Below are positions 1 to 7,512 of a DNA stretch of 24,236 bases, piece by piece (the stretch's first letter is position 1; each line of letters starts with the position of its first letter). The DNA comes from Patescibacteria group bacterium. Lineage in GTDB: Bacteria; Patescibacteriota; Saccharimonadia; CAILAD01; BJGX01. The stretch spans positions 1 through 24,236 of the forward strand of contig SICB01000005.1 of assembly GCA_009691555.1 (NCBI GenBank). Reading direction: 5' to 3'. The notes beneath the pieces are model-generated. The model ran no database searches. It worked only from the letters and a program-made list of their open reading frames with translations, and was not told the origin of the DNA. The translations under genes were made by a program, and so were the position numbers.

Positions 1-2
1 CG

Positions 3-1403
3 GTAGTTGATTATATATTGAGCGAACTTCCGGAGTACCTAGATTGCAAATTGGTGATGGAGTCTTTCGGCGGCATCAGTAATCCGAGCGATGTTCAGCT
101 AGCTGAGTACAGCGAAGCACTAGAGCGTTTTATGCAGCTCGATTATTACCGGGCCGAAGACCGTGTTTTGCAAGAACTCGATAAATATCAGATCGACGAG
201 ACAAAGGCTAGGGCGCTGATTAAGCAACTTTCTGGAGGGCAAAAGCGTTTCGTGGAGCTAGTTAAGATTGCCGAGAGCAAGGTCGACCTCGCTCTAATCG
301 ACGAGCCCACCAACCACATGGACTACATCGCCAAGGCCGAGTTTATAACCTGGCTACGCTCAGCCAAAGGGGCAGTGGTTTTGGTTAGTCACGATAGAGA
401 TGTACTAGCTAATGTCGATACAATTATCGAGGTCAAGGACCATAAAGCATTAATATTCACGGGCAATTATGATGCCTACCTCAAGCAAAATAGCCTGGCC
501 ACAGTGGCAGGAATGAATAATTATGAGGTGCAACTTAGCACTATGGAGAACCTCAAGAAGCAATTGGTCGAGGCCAACCGCAAAAAAGCTGGCTCCAGCA
601 AAACGCCCAATCCCTTCATACCAATGGTCAGGCGTTTCCAAAAGCAGATTAATGAGCTCGAGAAGCTCATGGTCAAACCCTCTTTTTGGATCGACCAGCA
701 GTCGGTCGAGGGAATGTCAAAAAAAATCACTGACCGCTACGATAAATACAAAACCAAAAATATCGCCATATCAACAGATCAGGCGGAGGCTGGTTTTCAG
801 AATCTCCTGACGATATCGGATTTGAGTATTGGCTACCAAGAGCCGTTATTTAGTGGTGTCGCTTTTAATCTCAACAGCGGTGATCGGGCTGAGATCAGGG
901 GACGCAACGGAGCCGGCAAATCGAGCTTTATCAAATTAATACTACAAGCGACCAACGGGCCTAGCTCCGATATTAAGGTTTTCTCAGGAGCAATAATCCC
1001 CGAAAAGGGCCTGCGTATTGGTTATTATGAACAAGAAATCTCTGCCGAGCTATTGAATATGACCCTTGGTGAGGCAATCGAGTCGGTTTATGTTCAGAAC
1101 GAACTAGCCGTCAACCAAGAAAAAATAATGCAAATCGCCGCGCAGTACCTATTTGACCCTCGGGCTGATCTTAATCTGAAACTCAGGCAACTATCTGGTG
1201 GTCAAAAGGCTCGCTTTCAGATTATTAAAATGCTTGCCCCGGAGCCAAACCTGCTGGTATTAGACGAGCCCACCAACCATCTTGACCTGCCGAGTATCGA
1301 GGAGCTCGAGAGCGCCTTGCTCGGTTATAGCGGGGCAATACTCTACGTCAGCCACGATAATTATTTCCGCGACAAGCTCGGTGGAACCATCATCAATATA
1401 TAG
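3..1403 (+). CDS. ABC-F family ATPase, 5' end outside window
   Basis: Soluble tandem-ATPase protein of the ABC-F type, which acts on the ribosome (EttA/Uup/antibiotic-protection group) and not in transport. The frame is open to the left edge, so the N-terminus, including the first Walker A, is missing. Residues here are counted from the TTG at 18. The first domain shows LSGGQ (71-75), DEPTNHMD (95-102) and the SHD switch (124-126). A charged linker of about 100 residues (155-260) matches the ABC-F interdomain arm that contacts P-site tRNA. The second domain has Walker A GRNGAGKSS (295-303), LSGGQ (392-396), LLVLDEPTNHLD (412-423) and SHD (445-447). There are no membrane segments. All visible catalytic motifs are intact except Met for Leu after the first NH. 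The family call is firm. The subfamily (housekeeping or drug resistance) cannot be set from this fragment. Confidence 0.9.
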   Translation, partial: VVDYILSELPEYLDCKLVMESFGGISNPSDVQLAEYSEALERFMQLDYYRAEDRVLQELDKYQIDETKARALIKQLSGGQKRFVELVKIAESKVDLALIDEPTNHMDYIAKAEFITWLRSAKGAVVLVSHDRDVLANVDTIIEVKDHKALIFTGNYDAYLKQNSLATVAGMNNYEVQLSTMENLKKQLVEANRKKAGSSKTPNPFIPMVRRFQKQINELEKLMVKPSFWIDQQSVEGMSKKITDRYDKYKTKNIAISTDQAEAGFQNLLTISDLSIGYQEPLFSGVAFNLNSGDRAEIRGRNGAGKSSFIKLILQATNGPSSDIKVFSGAIIPEKGLRIGYYEQEISAELLNMTLGEAIESVYVQNELAVNQEKIMQIAAQYLFDPRADLNLKLRQLSGGQKARFQIIKMLAPEPNLLVLDEPTNHLDLPSIEELESALLGYSGAILYVSHDNYFRDKLGGTIINI

Positions 1404-1476
1404 CCTTAAAGTAGCTTGCCAAGCGGTCCGTGTGGGGTTACAATTAATTTAGTAATATTCTCAAAAAAAAATAATA

Positions 1477-1493
1477 TATAAAATAATTTTATA
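1477..1493. repeat. 17-bp AT palindrome before DUF4870-like gene
   Basis: An 8-bp perfect inverted repeat, TATAAAAT and ATTTTATA, with one central base. It ends 3 nt before the GGAGG Shine-Dalgarno of the gene at 1506. It could be an operator or an mRNA hairpin near the ribosome site. The region is very AT-rich, so chance is quite possible. A TAATAT at 1472-1477 could be a -10, but I see no good -35. Confidence 0.3.
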
Positions 1494-1505
1494 ACGGAGG
1501 TAATT

Positions 1506-1835
1506 ATGCCAGAAGAGAAAAAATCAAGCACCGAGAACGACAAAATAATGGGTATCTTAGCGTATCTAGGGGTGCTGGTCGTGGTTCCCCTGTTTGCGGG
1601 CGGAAACAGTAAATTTGTAAAATACCACGCCAATCAAGGCTTGGTTAATGTACTTTTTTTCGTAGCGATATTTTTTGGTCTTATGATTATCACTATGGCA
1701 GTACCAATGCTAGGTATTCTAACCTGGGCGCTTTACTTTGTACCAACAGTCTTTGCGATTATGGGTATTATGAATGTCGTCAATAACGAAATGAAGCCAC
1801 TGCCACTAATTGGCGGAATCAAGCTCATCAAGTAG
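1506..1835 (+). CDS. Small membrane protein, DUF4870/Tic20-like
   Basis: A 109-residue integral membrane protein of unknown function. A polar N-terminus (residues 1-14) precedes about three hydrophobic segments (roughly 15-32, 47-65 and 67-90). The motif KFVKYHANQGL (about 38-48) sits between the first and second, in the style of DUF4870 and Tic20-like proteins, where a similar K-x-H-x-x-Q-L signature is shared. The protein ends in a short basic tail. The start is set by a strong GGAGG at 1496-1500, six bases from ATG. It follows the ABC-F gene by 102 bp and has its own terminator, so it is probably a separate transcript or the last gene of the ABC-F unit. The family is recognised by motif and size only. 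No reaction can be assigned. Confidence 0.7.
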   Translation: MPEEKKSSTENDKIMGILAYLGVLVVVPLFAGGNSKFVKYHANQGLVNVLFFVAIFFGLMIITMAVPMLGILTWALYFVPTVFAIMGIMNVVNNEMKPLPLIGGIKLIK

Positions 1836-1872
1836 ATAATTTCGGGTAGCCCAATTCTAATACAGTAGAATC

Positions 1873-1904
1873 ATAAAAGGCATCTCTTCGGAGGCGCCTT
1901 TTAT
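1873..1904 (+). terminator. Rho-independent terminator with TTCG loop
   Basis: Stem ATAAAAGGC..CTC pairs with GAG..GCCTTTTAT around a stable TTCG tetraloop (1887-1890), with one mismatch and one wobble inside the stem. The right arm supplies the T tract. It closes the transcript from the gene ending at 1835 and lies 2 bp before the -35 box of the ribosomal operon, insulating it. Confidence 0.75.
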
Positions 1905-1906
1905 AG

Positions 1907-1936
1907 TTGACATACCTGGCCCCTATCTGATACAAT
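1907..1936 (+). promoter_or_regulatory. Main promoter of the ribosomal-protein operon
   Basis: A perfect -35 TTGACA (1907-1912), an 18-bp spacer and -10 TACAAT (1931-1936), the latter preceded by TGA to give an extended -10 (TGn). The expected transcription start is about 1942-1944. This is the best sigma70-type match in the window and lies in front of a very highly expressed operon. Confidence 0.85.
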
Positions 1937-1939
1937 GAC

Positions 1940-2070
1940 ACCTGAGTTTTAACTATCAAACAATTTTGGTAGTTAAGAGTACTGAGAAGCGACAAGGTCT
2001 TGCCGGCTCAAAAAAGCCCCAGGAAACCAGCCTGTTTACTCAGGTTTTATTATTTAATAACCAAGGAATT
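1940..2070 (+). promoter_or_regulatory. Structured 5' leader of rplC operon
   Basis: About 130 nt of untranslated leader with several complementary segments. A 10-bp hairpin (1951-1960 with 1965-1974, loop CAAT, one G-T pair) comes first. CTGAG occurs at 1942-1946 and again at 1982-1986, and both can pair with the single CTCAG at 2039-2043, so these pairings exclude each other. CCTG (2031-2034) can also pair with CAGG (2041-2044), just before TTTTATTATTT. AAGGA before the rplC ATG is the ribosome site. In E. coli the S10 operon leader is controlled by L4 through attenuation and translation. A similar role here is inference. Confidence 0.45.
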
Positions 2071-2709
2071 ATGAAAGCATTACTCGCTAAAAAAGTTGGA
2101 ATGACTCAAATATTTGATGCAAACGGTGTACGCAGTGGCGTAACCGTACTTCAGGTTGGTCCTTGTGTTGTTACCAGATTAAAATCCGTCGAAACCGATG
2201 GCTATAATGCAGTTCAGATTGGTTACGGCGAGTCCAAAAAACACTCCAAGACACTCGCTGGCCAACTCAAACTATCTGGCGCCAAAAGCACCGTCCTAAA
2301 AGAGTTCCGAACTTCAGAAACCGTTGAAGTTATTGAGGGCGAAGACCAACCAACCCAGCTCAAAGTTGGCGATAGCCTAGGCGTTGATATCTTTGAGGTC
2401 GGTGAAAAGGTTGTGGTCTCTGGCATTTCAAAAGGTAAAGGTTTTGCAGGTACAATTAAGCGTCATAATTTCAACACCGGCCCTAAAACGCACGGTAGCC
2501 ACAACTACCGAGCACCAGGATCGATTGGCGCAGGCTACCCTCAGCACGTTTTTAAGGGTATGAAAATGGCTGGCCAAATGGGGCACGCCAAAGTCACTAT
2601 TAAAAACCAAAAGATTGCCCTAATTGATATCGAAAAACGACTAATAGCCGTCGTCGGAAGCGTTCCAGGCCCACGCCGCGGACTAGTAGTTATTAAGGGA
2701 GCTCTATAA
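2071..2709 (+). CDS. rplC: 50S ribosomal protein L3
   Basis: A 212-residue early-assembly protein of the large subunit whose long loop reaches the peptidyl-transferase centre. The N-terminus MKALLAKKVGMTQIF and the segment GSHNYRAPGSIGAGYP..VFKGMKMAGQMG (about 145-175) are L3 hallmarks. Start 2071 is chosen because AAGGA precedes it by 4 nt and the L3 fold begins there. An in-frame TTG at 1966 would add 35 non-homologous residues from the leader. It is the first gene of the operon; rpsJ, which usually precedes it, is absent here. Its stop overlaps the rplD start by one base (TAATG), implying coupled translation. Confidence 0.98.
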   Translation: MKALLAKKVGMTQIFDANGVRSGVTVLQVGPCVVTRLKSVETDGYNAVQIGYGESKKHSKTLAGQLKLSGAKSTVLKEFRTSETVEVIEGEDQPTQLKVGDSLGVDIFEVGEKVVVSGISKGKGFAGTIKRHNFNTGPKTHGSHNYRAPGSIGAGYPQHVFKGMKMAGQMGHAKVTIKNQKIALIDIEKRLIAVVGSVPGPRRGLVVIKGAL

Positions 2710-3377
2710 TGAAGGCTACTACTTATTCAAAAATTGGCGTCAAAAAAGCCGAAGTTGCATTACCAGCAGCTATTTTTGGAGTCGATGCCAACCACGATCA
2801 GCTCAAAATTGCCTACAACCGCTTTCTTAGCAATATTCGCACCAATAACGCCAAGGTTCTAAACCGCGGTGATGTTTCTGGTGGTGGCCGTAAGCCCTGG
2901 AAGCAAAAAGGTACCGGCCGAGCCCGTTTTGGATCTTCCCGAAACCCTATTTGGCGCCACGGTGGTGTAGCCTTTGGTCCTACTGGCAACGAAAATTACA
3001 CCAAGGAAATGCCAAAGAGTATGATCCGGTCTAGCCTGAAACAAGCCTTAAGTTTGCAAGTAGATATCATCAAAGTAGTCGAGGCCTTTAGTGCCAGCGA
3101 GTACAAGACCAAAAACATCATTAGCCTAATCGATAAGATTGGCGTCGAAGGCTCAATTCTAATTGCCGCCTCTAAGCTCGATAGCAAATTTATCGCCTCG
3201 GCCCGTAACATCCCTGGCGTTATGATGCTATCAATCAAGCAGCTTAACGTTACTGCCATCTTAGACGCCGATGCCATACTCTTAGACGCCGACGGCCTCA
3301 AAGAGCTCGAAGTTTGGCTGGGCTCAACCAAGGGCGCCGCTCGCAAAGAGGCTATTAGCTCAGGAGCAAAGCAATGA
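2709..3377 (+). CDS. rplD: 50S ribosomal protein L4
   Basis: A 222-residue large-subunit protein that forms part of the exit-tunnel constriction. The tunnel loop motif GGGRKPWKQKGTGRARFGSSRNPIWRHGG is visible at about residues 58-86, in short: KPWKQKGTGRAR then PIWRHGG. In E. coli free L4 represses its own operon. Whether it does so here is unknown, but the structured leader upstream makes it plausible. It overlaps rplC by one base and rplW by four (ATGA). Length is slightly above the E. coli protein. Confidence 0.98.
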   Translation: MKATTYSKIGVKKAEVALPAAIFGVDANHDQLKIAYNRFLSNIRTNNAKVLNRGDVSGGGRKPWKQKGTGRARFGSSRNPIWRHGGVAFGPTGNENYTKEMPKSMIRSSLKQALSLQVDIIKVVEAFSASEYKTKNIISLIDKIGVEGSILIAASKLDSKFIASARNIPGVMMLSIKQLNVTAILDADAILLDADGLKELEVWLGSTKGAARKEAISSGAKQ

Positions 3378-3676
3378 CAATCGTTACTCTCAAGCCAGTT
3401 ATTACCGAAAAAAGCATGAATCTCGCAGCCCTTGGTGTATATATGTTCGACATTAACCCAGCCGCCAATAAGCCCCTAGTAGCTAAGGCTGTTAAGGACC
3501 AATTCAAGGTCGATTCAACTCAAGTTCGAATTGCAATCATCAAGGGCAAAGTCAAGAAATTCAAAGGTGTTGTTGGGCAGCGCACAAATAAAAAACGCGC
3601 CTATGTGACTGTCAAAAAAGGTCAAAAAATCAGCGTTTTTGATATCAAAGAAGAGAAAGAGGAGAAGAAAAAGTAA
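3374..3676 (+). CDS. rplW: 50S ribosomal protein L23
   Basis: A 100-residue protein at the tunnel exit, the docking site for trigger factor and SRP. The N-terminal KPVITEKSM and the middle VRIAIIKGKVKKFKG are typical of the family. The last ten residues are almost all Glu and Lys, a short acidic-basic tail beyond the conserved core. It starts in the ATGA overlap with rplD and ends in a TAATG overlap with rplB. Confidence 0.97.
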   Translation: MTIVTLKPVITEKSMNLAALGVYMFDINPAANKPLVAKAVKDQFKVDSTQVRIAIIKGKVKKFKGVVGQRTNKKRAYVTVKKGQKISVFDIKEEKEEKKK

Positions 3677-4506
3677 TGGCAGTTAGAACTCTCAAACCAA
3701 ATACCGCCGCCCGCCGCAACATGAGCGTTGCTGACTTTTCTGAACTAACAAAAAAGAAGCCCGAAAAGTCACTAACTGTACCGATTACTAAAAATGCTGG
3801 ACGCAATAATCAAGGCAAAATCACCACTCGTCACCGAGGCGGTGGAGCCAAAAGAGCCTACCGACTGGTTGATTTTGTTTTTGCCAGTGTCAAAAATGCC
3901 GAAATTATCGCCCTTGAGTACGACCCAAACCGGTCTGCCAATATCGCCTTAGTTAGGCTGGAAGACGGCTCTAAGGCTTATGTTTTGGCAACAGCCAACA
4001 TGAAGGTCGGTAAAAAAATAGATTCAGGGGAGGATGCCGAAATCAAACCAGGCAATCGCATGAAACTAAAAAATATACCAATCGGATCTATCATTTGTAA
4101 TATTGAGATGCAACCAGGCAAGGGTGGCCAACTAGCGCGTAGTGCTGGCGCCCGAGCACAGCTAGCCGCCCGTGAAGAAGACTGGGCTCAAATCAAACTT
4201 CCATCAGGCGAAGTAAGGCTAATCCATACCAACTGTATGGCTACCGTTGGGCAAATCGGCAATGCCGACCACCAGAATATCACCATTGGTAGCGCCGGCC
4301 GAAAACGACACATGGGTCGAAGACCATCGGTGCGTGGTAAGGCCATGAACCCATCTGATCACCCAATGGGTGGAGGCGAAGGATTGAGTGGTCCAGGCCG
4401 TATCCCTCGCACGCCGTGGGGTAAGGTAGCTATGGGGTTAAAAACCAGACGACGTAAATCAACCAGCGCCATGATTATTCGTGGCCGTGGAAAAGGAAGG
4501 AAATAG
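3676..4506 (+). CDS. rplB: 50S ribosomal protein L2
   Basis: A 276-residue core protein of the large subunit, needed for subunit joining and peptidyl transfer. It shows NNQGKITTRHRGGGAKR (about 35-51), the central SH3-like region, and the very conserved DHPMGGGEG (about 228-236), whose His lies near the catalytic centre. Length matches the bacterial family. rpsS follows immediately: its ATG comes directly after this stop with no spacer. Confidence 0.98.
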   Translation: MAVRTLKPNTAARRNMSVADFSELTKKKPEKSLTVPITKNAGRNNQGKITTRHRGGGAKRAYRLVDFVFASVKNAEIIALEYDPNRSANIALVRLEDGSKAYVLATANMKVGKKIDSGEDAEIKPGNRMKLKNIPIGSIICNIEMQPGKGGQLARSAGARAQLAAREEDWAQIKLPSGEVRLIHTNCMATVGQIGNADHQNITIGSAGRKRHMGRRPSVRGKAMNPSDHPMGGGEGLSGPGRIPRTPWGKVAMGLKTRRRKSTSAMIIRGRGKGRK

Positions 4507-4788
4507 ATGAGTAGATCAAGCAAAAAAGGACCATTTATCGATCCTAAATTACTACGCAAGGTGATGGCATTAGAATTAAACGACAAGACCATCATTAAGA
4601 CTTGGTCGCGAACCAGCACAATTAGCCCCGAAATGGTCGGCAAGACCATCGCTGTCCATAATGGCAAGGTTCATACACCCGTTTTGGTTTCTGAAAATAT
4701 GGTCGGTCACAAGCTCGGAGAATTCGCCCCAACCCGTAAGTTTAGAGGACATGGTGGTAAATTAGCTAGGTCTGAAGGAAAGTCTTAG
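4507..4788 (+). CDS. rpsS: 30S ribosomal protein S19
   Basis: A 93-residue head protein that partners S13 near the A-site tRNA. MSRSSKKGPFID at the start and GHKLGEFAPTRKFRGHGG near the end are family signatures. The AAGGAAGG just inside the end of rplB serves as its ribosome site. Ten bases separate it from rplV. Confidence 0.97.
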   Translation: MSRSSKKGPFIDPKLLRKVMALELNDKTIIKTWSRTSTISPEMVGKTIAVHNGKVHTPVLVSENMVGHKLGEFAPTRKFRGHGGKLARSEGKS

Positions 4789-4797
4789 GAAATTATT

Positions 4798-5241
4798 ATG
4801 AAAGTAGCAGCTAACATTAAATATCTTCGCATCTCAGCCCAAAAGCTTCGCCTTGGAGCCGATATGGTTCGTGGCAAACGAGCTCTTGATGCTCAAGAGA
4901 CACTACTAAGTATGCCTCAAAAATCAGCCCAAATGATAGCTAGTGGCTTGAAGAGCGCAATCGCAAATGCCGAAAACAACTACCAAATCAGTAGCGCCAA
5001 TCTTATGATTGCTGAAATCCGTGTCGACCAGGGTCCTAAACTAAAGCGTGGTCGGCCTAGAGCCAAGGGTGCCTACGGCAAAATCGAACACCCAATGGCT
5101 CATTTGCGTATCATTTTAGATAGCGGCGAGGACCAGCCAAAGACTGAAGTTAGCACCAAGCCAACTCAGATTGCCAGCAAATCCACAGCTAAGCCAAAAG
5201 TTACCACCACAATTACTAATAAGAAGCGGGGGAAGAAGTAA
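4798..5241 (+). CDS. rplV: 50S ribosomal protein L22 with basic C-terminal tail
   Basis: A 147-residue protein whose beta-hairpin lines the exit tunnel. The core ends around residue 105 with KGAYGKIEHPMAHLRIIL, including the usual RGRPRAKG stretch. About 40 further residues rich in Lys, Thr, Ser and Ala follow, ending NKKRGKK. Typical bacterial L22 is about 110 residues, so the tail is an extension. The start follows AGGAAA at 4788-4793. The stop overlaps rpsC (TAATG). Confidence 0.96.
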   Translation: MKVAANIKYLRISAQKLRLGADMVRGKRALDAQETLLSMPQKSAQMIASGLKSAIANAENNYQISSANLMIAEIRVDQGPKLKRGRPRAKGAYGKIEHPMAHLRIILDSGEDQPKTEVSTKPTQIASKSTAKPKVTTTITNKKRGKK

Positions 5242-5858
5242 TGGGACAAAAAATTAATCCAATCGGCTTTAGACTCAGTTATACCAAGAACTGGCAATCG
5301 AAATGGTTCGATAACCGTACCTTTGCATCTTCGGTCGCTCAAGACATCAAAATCCGCAAACTAGTAGCTGACAAGCTTGGTTTTAGGGCAGCCGTCGCTA
5401 AAGTCGAAATCGAGCGTTCTAGCAACGAGCTAATCGTTGCCATTCATACTGCCAAACCAGGCGTAGTGATTGGTCGTAGTGGAGCTGGCGTTGAAGCCCT
5501 CAAAAAAGACCTCGCCAAAATCATCACCGGTACTTTCAAGGTCAATATCGAAGAAGTCAAAAACCCTGAGCTCAATGCTCAGCTAGTGGCTGAAAATGTC
5601 GCTTCGCAAATAGAGCGCCGTCTGCCTTTCCGTAGAGTCATCAAAAGTACCACCGATGCGTCGGTGCGGGCTGGTGCCTTGGGAGCAAAAGTTAGCGTAG
5701 CCGGAAGACTCAACGGCGCCGAAATGGCTCGTCGCGAGACTTCTGCCGTTGGTAGTATCCCATTACACACCATCAAAGCCAACATCGACTATGCTGCCGT
5801 CGAAGCCAAGACCACCTTTGGGGTGATTGGCGTTAAAGTATGGATTTATAAGGCTTAA
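5241..5858 (+). CDS. rpsC: 30S ribosomal protein S3
   Basis: A 205-residue head protein at the mRNA entry channel, involved in unwinding mRNA. It begins MGQKINPIGFRLSYTKNW. A KH domain is shown by VIGRSGAGVEAL with the GRSG loop at residues 78-81. The C-terminal domain ends IGVKVWIYK without the tail seen in longer homologues (about 230 residues in E. coli). It ends 13 bp before the rplP start. Confidence 0.98.
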   Translation: MGQKINPIGFRLSYTKNWQSKWFDNRTFASSVAQDIKIRKLVADKLGFRAAVAKVEIERSSNELIVAIHTAKPGVVIGRSGAGVEALKKDLAKIITGTFKVNIEEVKNPELNAQLVAENVASQIERRLPFRRVIKSTTDASVRAGALGAKVSVAGRLNGAEMARRETSAVGSIPLHTIKANIDYAAVEAKTTFGVIGVKVWIYKA

Positions 5859-5871
5859 AGGAGATTATAGA

Positions 5872-6303
5872 ATGTTAATGCCACGCAAAACCAAATATCG
5901 AAAAGCTCAAAAAGGCCGCAACAACGGTGTTGCTACCCGTGGCACCGAAATTAGTTTTGGTAGCTATGGCCTAAAGGCCCTAGAAAACGAGCGCATTACT
6001 TCTCGTCAAATCGAGTCGGCTCGTCGGGCAATGACCAGATACGTCAAGCGTGGCGGTAAGATTTGGATCCGAATATTCCCCCACACCCCTATCACCAAAA
6101 AGCCAGCTGAAGTTCGCATGGGATCTGGTAAGGGTGCACTGGACCATTATGTTGCCAAAGTTCAAGCCGGCACAATCCTCTTTGAGATGGACGGTGTTAC
6201 TGAGGATACAGCCAAAGAGGCGATGCGACTGGCCGCCTACAAGCTACCAATTAAGACTAAATTCATGACCAAAGCCCATCTAGGAGGATCCGATGAAAGT
6301 TAA
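5872..6303 (+). CDS. rplP: 50S ribosomal protein L16
   Basis: A 143-residue protein beside the A- and P-site tRNAs. The start MLMPRKTKYRKAQKGRN is typical, and AGGAG at 5859-5863 lies 8 nt before ATG 5872. A longer in-frame reading from 5827 inside rpsC would add 15 unrelated residues and is rejected. The motif RIFPHTPITKKPAEVRMGSGKG is present at about residues 67-88. Its 3' end overlaps rpmC by 11 bases. Confidence 0.97.
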   Translation: MLMPRKTKYRKAQKGRNNGVATRGTEISFGSYGLKALENERITSRQIESARRAMTRYVKRGGKIWIRIFPHTPITKKPAEVRMGSGKGALDHYVAKVQAGTILFEMDGVTEDTAKEAMRLAAYKLPIKTKFMTKAHLGGSDES

Positions 6304-6502
6304 AGAATTACAAACCAAATCCAATACCGAACTGCAAAAAGATCTTGCAGGCACTAGGGCAAAACTAGCCCAATTGAGCGTTGATTATCGAACCAAGGAA
6401 GTAAAAAATGTCCGCGAAATCAGAGCTCAAAAGCGCACCGTAGCCCGAATACTAACAATCATGTCGCAAAACGACAAGGCAGCACAAGGAGAAAAATCAT
6501 GA
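6293..6502 (+). CDS. rpmC: 50S ribosomal protein L29
   Basis: A 69-residue two-helix protein at the tunnel exit next to L23. MKVKELQTKSNTELQKDL and the later ARI motif fit the family. The start is fixed by the strong AGGAGG within the end of rplP. The 11-base overlap with rplP and the ATGA overlap with rpsQ suggest translational coupling. Confidence 0.95.
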   Translation: MKVKELQTKSNTELQKDLAGTRAKLAQLSVDYRTKEVKNVREIRAQKRTVARILTIMSQNDKAAQGEKS

Positions 6503-6762
6503 GTCGAATATTACGAGGTAAAGTCGTGTCAACCAAAATGAACAAAACTATTGTCGTTGCTGTAGAGCGACGCAAGGCTCATCCAATATACAAAAAATCT
6601 TATCTCGTAACCACTAGGTTCCAAGCTCACGATGAAGATGGCAAAGCTAAGCTTGGCGATATGGTTGAAATCTCCGAGACCCGACCAATTAGTAAAAACA
6701 AGCATTTTGAACTTTCCCAGATACTAGAAAAAGGTGTCATCAGAACGGAGATAGCCGAATGA
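6499..6762 (+). CDS. rpsQ: 30S ribosomal protein S17
   Basis: An 87-residue OB-fold protein binding the 5' domain of 16S rRNA early in assembly. LRGKVVSTKMNKTIVV at the start, and GDMVEISETRPISKNKHF in the middle, are diagnostic. It overlaps both neighbours by four bases (ATGA). Confidence 0.97.
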   Translation: MSRILRGKVVSTKMNKTIVVAVERRKAHPIYKKSYLVTTRFQAHDEDGKAKLGDMVEISETRPISKNKHFELSQILEKGVIRTEIAE

Positions 6763-7127
6763 TTCAAACCCAAACCAGATTAAGAGTGGCCGACAATACC
6801 GGAGCAAAAGAAATTATGTGCATTAAGGTTTTGGGCGGCAGCAAAAGACGCTACGCTCGTGTTGGAGATATTTTTGTGGCCAGCGTTAAGGTTGCTACCC
6901 CCAATGGTACAGTCAAGAAAAAAGAAGTCGTTAGGGCCGTGGTGGTTCGTACCAAACGAGAAGTCACCCGTAAAGATGGCAGCAATGTTCGATTCGATGA
7001 AAACGCCGCAGTTATAATCGACGCCAACGACCAGCCTCGTGGTACTCGCATTTTTGGACCAGTCACCAGAGAGCTCCGCGAAAAAGGCTTTATGAAAATC
7101 GTATCATTAGCTCCGGAGGTACTTTAG
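6759..7127 (+). CDS. rplN: 50S ribosomal protein L14
   Basis: A 122-residue protein at the subunit interface, forming bridges to 16S rRNA and the docking site of the silencing factor RsfS. It begins MIQTQTRLRVADNTGAKE and ends with REKGFMKIVSLAPEVL, both near-universal. Length equals the usual 122 residues. It overlaps rpsQ by four bases and lies 2 bp before rplX. Confidence 0.98.
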   Translation: MIQTQTRLRVADNTGAKEIMCIKVLGGSKRRYARVGDIFVASVKVATPNGTVKKKEVVRAVVVRTKREVTRKDGSNVRFDENAAVIIDANDQPRGTRIFGPVTRELREKGFMKIVSLAPEVL

Positions 7128-7129
7128 CC

Positions 7130-7510
7130 ATGAAGATCATTAAAAAAGATAAAGTACTAGTTATCGCAGGGCGCGACAAAGGTAAGACCGGCGAAGTGCT
7201 GGCAGTTATGCCATCCAAATCCCAGCTTATCGTCGAAGGCGTTAATATCGCTAAAAGGCACACCAAGCCAAGCCAAAACCAGCCAAAAGGCGGAATTGTA
7301 GAAATCACCAAGCCAATTTCGGCTTCCAAGGTAATGGTTATTGACCCGGTTACCGGCAAGCCAGCCAGGGTTAGCTACAAACTTGGAGCTAAAGGTAAAA
7401 AAGAGCGAATCTTCAAAGTCTCGAAGTTTACAAATCCTAAAGTTAAAAAAACAGCTAGTGCTGATAAAAAAATTAAAACTGCTGCAGGCAGTAAGAGTGA
7501 GAAAAAATAG
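7130..7510 (+). CDS. rplX: 50S ribosomal protein L24 with basic tail
   Basis: A 126-residue assembly-initiator protein near the tunnel exit. The KOW motif VLVIAGRDKGKTGEVLAV is at about residues 9-26, followed by VEGVNIAKRHTKPSQ. The conserved core ends near residue 105. The last 20 or so residues are Lys, Ala and Ser rich, an extension beyond the usual 100-105 residues. It is preceded by CGGAGG near the end of rplN and followed by rplE after 2 bp. Confidence 0.96.
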   Translation: MKIIKKDKVLVIAGRDKGKTGEVLAVMPSKSQLIVEGVNIAKRHTKPSQNQPKGGIVEITKPISASKVMVIDPVTGKPARVSYKLGAKGKKERIFKVSKFTNPKVKKTASADKKIKTAAGSKSEKK

Positions 7511-7512
7511 CC

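Noticed and set aside
1404..1505. Terminator after the ABC-F gene
   Set aside because: No GC-rich stem with a T run was found in this gap.
1966..2070. N-terminal extension of L3 from a TTG
   Set aside because: The 35 extra residues are not L3-like, derive from the structured leader, and the ATG at 2071 has its own AAGGA site.
5827..5871. Longer L16 reading from an ATG inside rpsC
   Set aside because: AGGAG is spaced correctly for ATG 5872 and the L16 family begins there.
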